A stretch of DNA of 64,000 nucleotides from Marinobacter sp. BW6 (GTDB lineage: Bacteria > Pseudomonadota > Gammaproteobacteria > Pseudomonadales > Oleiphilaceae): NCBI RefSeq assembly GCF_008107725.1, contig NZ_VIRN01000064.1, forward strand, positions 310,001 through 374,000, read 5' to 3'. Of the stretch, positions 61,671 to 64,000 are shown one piece after another. Both the position numbers and the translations under genes were made by a program. The notes below the pieces were generated by a model. It had not been told where the DNA came from. It was given only the letters and a program-made list of their open reading frames with translations, and did no database searches. Positions within the stretch are counted from its first letter, which is position 1. Each line of letters starts with the position of its first letter.

Positions 61671-61780
61671 GGTCAGGTTGGGAAAGGCTTTCCAAAACTG
61701 TAGAGGGCCAAGGATGGCCCGAAACAAGCGCACATGGATGTGCTCGTAGCGTGTTTTGGAAAGCCTTTCCCAACCTGGCC
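61671..61780. repeat. Dispersed hairpin repeat, copy F
   Basis: Arms 61674-61698 and 61753-61777 pair perfectly over 25 bases; GG/CC beyond one mismatch extends it to 61671-61780. The interior has GGGCCAAGGATGGCCC and ACATGGATGT, a diverged form of the copy A/C core. It lies between the MFS gene and the LysR gene. Confidence 0.88.
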
Positions 61781-61867
61781 GACCGCCGAGTAATGGCAGT
61801 CTAGGTGAGGGGAGGTCAGAAGATAACGCCAGCAAAGCTCATACAACCTATGAGCAAAACTAATTGA

Positions 61868-62779
61868 TTAACTTTTCAGACCGTTGAGCGTAGCGGCAAC
61901 CGCATTCACCTGATTACGCAGCCATTTGTGGGCGGGGTCGTTCTGGTTGCGGCGGTGCCACAACATCAGCAGGGTAAAGGGTTTGAAATCAAAGGGCAGG
62001 GGAACCCAGGCGAAATCGCGGAGTAAGTGTTTGCTCATGCCTTCCGGCGCCGTGGCCAGCATATCCGTGCCCCGCAGGAATTCCGGCAGGCCCGAAAAGT
62101 TGGAAACTGTCACCACATTGCGGCGAACCAGGCCACGGGTGTCCATGGCGGTCTCCACCGTTGGCTTCTCGCCGGTGGCAAACAACAAGGCGATATGATC
62201 CGCCTTCAGGTATTCCGGCAGATCCGCAGGCGGTTTCCGGTATTCGGGATCATAGAACACCACCATTCGATCGGCCATCAGGCCCCGCTGCATAATGTCC
62301 GTCGCTTCCGGCGCGTGCGGAGAAATAACCAGATCACAGACATCCTTTCGCAACAGGTCGGCCCGGGGAATGCCAGACGGAATCACCTGGAGACTGATAC
62401 CAGGGGCTTCGCTCCTCAAGGTACGCACCAGCCCTGGCAAAAGCAGGTCCCGCTGGTAGTCATTGGCAGCAATCGTAAAAGTGAACTCAGCCGTGGCGGG
62501 GCTGAACGGCGGGCCGGAGGACAGCGACTGCAGGTCATCCAGGATCTGGCGGATATGCGGGCCGGCCTGCAGTGCGTAGCGGGTTGGCACAATGCCACGC
62601 CCGGACTTCACGAACAGGGGATCTCCGAGGGCCTGACGCAGGCGTTCCAACGTGTGGCTCACTGCCGACTGGGTAACACCCAGCCGGACCGCGGCACGGG
62701 ACACGCTGCCTTCATCCAGCACTGCCAAAAAGGTGCTCAGGGCACGGAAATCCAGGTTGAATGTATCAATCGGGTTCAT
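61868..62779 (-). CDS. LysR-family transcriptional regulator
   Basis: A 303-residue regulator with an N-terminal helix-turn-helix (FRALSTFLAVLDEGSVSRAAVRLGVTQSAVSHTLERLRQ) and an effector-binding domain resembling the NodD/LeuO-like branch. It lies on the same strand between an esterase gene (33-base gap) and the MFS transporter. It may control either; no divergent target gene is present, which is unusual for this family. Confidence 0.92.
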   Translation of the reverse strand: MNPIDTFNLDFRALSTFLAVLDEGSVSRAAVRLGVTQSAVSHTLERLRQALGDPLFVKSGRGIVPTRYALQAGPHIRQILDDLQSLSSGPPFSPATAEFTFTIAANDYQRDLLLPGLVRTLRSEAPGISLQVIPSGIPRADLLRKDVCDLVISPHAPEATDIMQRGLMADRMVVFYDPEYRKPPADLPEYLKADHIALLFATGEKPTVETAMDTRGLVRRNVVTVSNFSGLPEFLRGTDMLATAPEGMSKHLLRDFAWVPLPFDFKPFTLLMLWHRRNQNDPAHKWLRNQVNAVAATLNGLKS

Positions 62780-62812
62780 GAATGGCAGTGTAACCCGATG
62801 ACTCCGGCGGCG

Positions 62813-64000
62813 CTACGGCGCCTTGCTGGACTCGTTTGCCTGGATGAAGGACCCAATGGCCTGAGCCAGATCATCGAACCAGGGGTTATAGGTCAGCCGG
62901 CTGGTAAATACTGGCCGCTCCGTGTCGTGCCAGGCGCTGAACCAGAGATCCTGCTCCGGCAATTCCCGGCACCCCTCCAGGGAAATGTTGTTCGGTTCCA
63001 GACATCGTTGCAGCGGCGCGCCCAGGCCATAGAGTTCGTTGTCAGGCGCAATCAGCAGGGACTGGTGAGAGAACTCCAGGATATTGGCGTCAGGCAGATA
63101 GCTGTTCAGGAAACGGATGCGTTCATCGGCCTGTGCGTCGGGCCAGGGTTTACGGGTATCCCGAAAAGTCATCATGGCGTTCCGGGGATTGGTGAACCGC
63201 TTCCGGAACTGCGTGACAAGATACTCGAGATTGATCACCGAGTCGGCCTCGGTTGCCGCCAGAAACAAAGGTATCTCAAGGCTTTCATATTGCCTTATCC
63301 GACTCTGCGCCGACGAGATGACATCGCCGATCTGGCTGCCAGCGTTAAAGGAAAACGACTCGTACTTGACCGGATTAAGCTCGGGCTCTTTTTCCACGAA
63401 ATCACCAAAAACGTCGGCGATGGGTGCCAGCCAGAGGTAATCCCGAAGACCGTTAAGCTGCCAGGCGGGCGCGACTGCAATCAGGCCCGCCGGTCGCGGT
63501 CCGGTCTCCGAAAGGGCGTATTCTGTGGCCAATGCACCGCCGAGGGAGAATCCGCCGATAAAGGCCAGGTCCACGTCCTGGGAAAGGGCGACGAAGTGAT
63601 TGCGTACCTGATCGCGCCAAACATCGGCGCTGGCTGTCACCATATCGCCTGGACGGGTGCCGTGTCCCTGCAGCAACAGGGTCCGGACTTCAACGCACTG
63701 ATCCGCCAGGTAACGGGCCAGATCACGGAACACAAAAGGCGAATCGCTAAGGCCGTGCACCAGCAAAAGCCCGGTGCGATCGCCGGGGCTGCAGCCGGCC
63801 GCCGGTGCAAGCCTGTATGGCAGGTTCCACAACACCTGCTGTTCTCTCTCAAACCCTTCCACCGGAACCAGATTGGTATCGACATAGGCTTTGACAGATT
63901 CCACATAGCGGTCGAAATCAGTAACCGGTTCCGCGCTCAAGGTTGATGGCCCGGGGCTGTAGAATTGAGTGCTGGTGGCGCAGGCGGCGGTCGAGGCCAG
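62813..64000 (-). CDS. Alpha/beta hydrolase or esterase, probable lipoprotein, 5' end beyond window
   Basis: The internal start at 63940 would be a TTG. The same frame stays open to the window edge and encodes LASTAACATSTQFYSPG, which looks like the end of a lipoprotein signal with a Cys. I therefore read the gene as cut by the right edge. The visible part is an alpha/beta hydrolase: oxyanion region VHGLSDSPFVFRDLARYL, GHGTRPGD, the nucleophile Ser in GGFSLGGALA (residue 132 from the TTG), and a late catalytic His near FSAWHD or HQSLL. Substrate unknown; an exported carboxylesterase or lysophospholipase is plausible. Confidence 0.78.
   Translation of the reverse strand: MASTAACATSTQFYSPGPSTLSAEPVTDFDRYVESVKAYVDTNLVPVEGFEREQQVLWNLPYRLAPAAGCSPGDRTGLLLVHGLSDSPFVFRDLARYLADQCVEVRTLLLQGHGTRPGDMVTASADVWRDQVRNHFVALSQDVDLAFIGGFSLGGALATEYALSETGPRPAGLIAVAPAWQLNGLRDYLWLAPIADVFGDFVEKEPELNPVKYESFSFNAGSQIGDVISSAQSRIRQYESLEIPLFLAATEADSVINLEYLVTQFRKRFTNPRNAMMTFRDTRKPWPDAQADERIRFLNSYLPDANILEFSHQSLLIAPDNELYGLGAPLQRCLEPNNISLEGCRELPEQDLWFSAWHDTERPVFTSRLTYNPWFDDLAQAIGSFIQANESSKAP

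Noticed and set aside
25690..61780. Hairpin repeats as small protein-coding genes
   Set aside because: Short frames through them give repeated peptides containing RHPWRxTVLE-like strings, but these exist in several frames and copies and have no conserved start or ribosome binding site.
60422..61804. 460-codon open frame on the plus strand
   Set aside because: Antisense to the MFS transporter and ends by reading through hairpin repeat F.
57399..61867. Possible CRISPR array or tandem repeat block
   Set aside because: The hairpin repeats are kilobases apart with genes between them, are palindromic and about 110 bases long, and have no spacers or cas genes.
62027..63946. 639-codon open frame on the plus strand
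   Set aside because: It is the shadow of the LysR and esterase genes on the other strand, both of which have clear domain motifs.
1..64000. tRNA, rRNA, integrase or transposase genes
   Set aside because: I looked for them in the spacers and found no cloverleaf-like segments, no ribosomal RNA signatures and no transposase or integrase motifs.

Overview
The window is a 64 kb stretch of a GC-rich, densely packed chromosome from a gammaproteobacterium. Gene content (AhpF with E. coli-identical cysteine spacing, RlmE, LpxL-type acyltransferase, MltF, RhlE, proton-translocating PntAB, FadE, OmpW, Tpx, two Baeyer-Villiger-type monooxygenases) best fits a marine, lipid- or hydrocarbon-using bacterium of the Marinobacter type. 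That genus call is inference from gene content and protein style. I see no rRNA, tRNA, CRISPR, prophage or transposase gene.

Layout. 1-9 kb: housekeeping and stress genes (MaoC-like protein, ahpF behind an OxyR-like site, two orphan periplasmic binding proteins, a transglutaminase-like protein, a SPOUT methyltransferase, rlmE, an acetylpolyamine deacetylase, YgjV). 9-20 kb: first monooxygenase, mltF, lpxL-like, DUF302, an Lgt/TlpA-like fusion, rhlE, a CPBP protease, a five-heme lipoprotein and ompW. 19.7-25 kb: a divergent hxlR / Old Yellow Enzyme pair with a repeated operator, a small lipoprotein, pntAB and a FabR/DesT-like regulator. 26-27.6 kb: second monooxygenase.

27.7-38.05 kb is the most striking locus: six co-directional genes encoding a zinc-ribbon metallopeptidase, a circularly permuted ATP-grasp protein, an alpha-E protein, a transglutaminase fused to a DUF2126 amidoligase-like region, a fused ATP-grasp/alpha-E protein, and a second transglutaminase. 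This gene set has been recognised by comparative genomics as a probable peptide-bond-forming and processing system, but to my knowledge its product is unknown.

38-64 kb: mostly transporters, regulators and lipid or redox enzymes: hydrolase/GlxA-type regulator, MarC, ChaC, two small LPPG-type secreted proteins (one extremely histidine-rich), EamA/LysR, fadE-trmO, a chemoreceptor, AEC-ubiA, a MalY-type lyase, EamA with a two-module secreted protein, a secreted M14-like deacylase, a Nudix/metallo-beta-lactamase fusion, thioesterase, MATE, tpx, a Bcr-type MFS pump, LysR, and an esterase running off the right edge.

Six copies of a 104-112 bp near-palindromic repeat lie in intergenic DNA, four of them between 57.4 and 61.8 kb. 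Their outer arms differ between copies but stay self-complementary within each copy, so the hairpin itself appears to be conserved. Several repeats create false N-terminal extensions of neighbouring reading frames.
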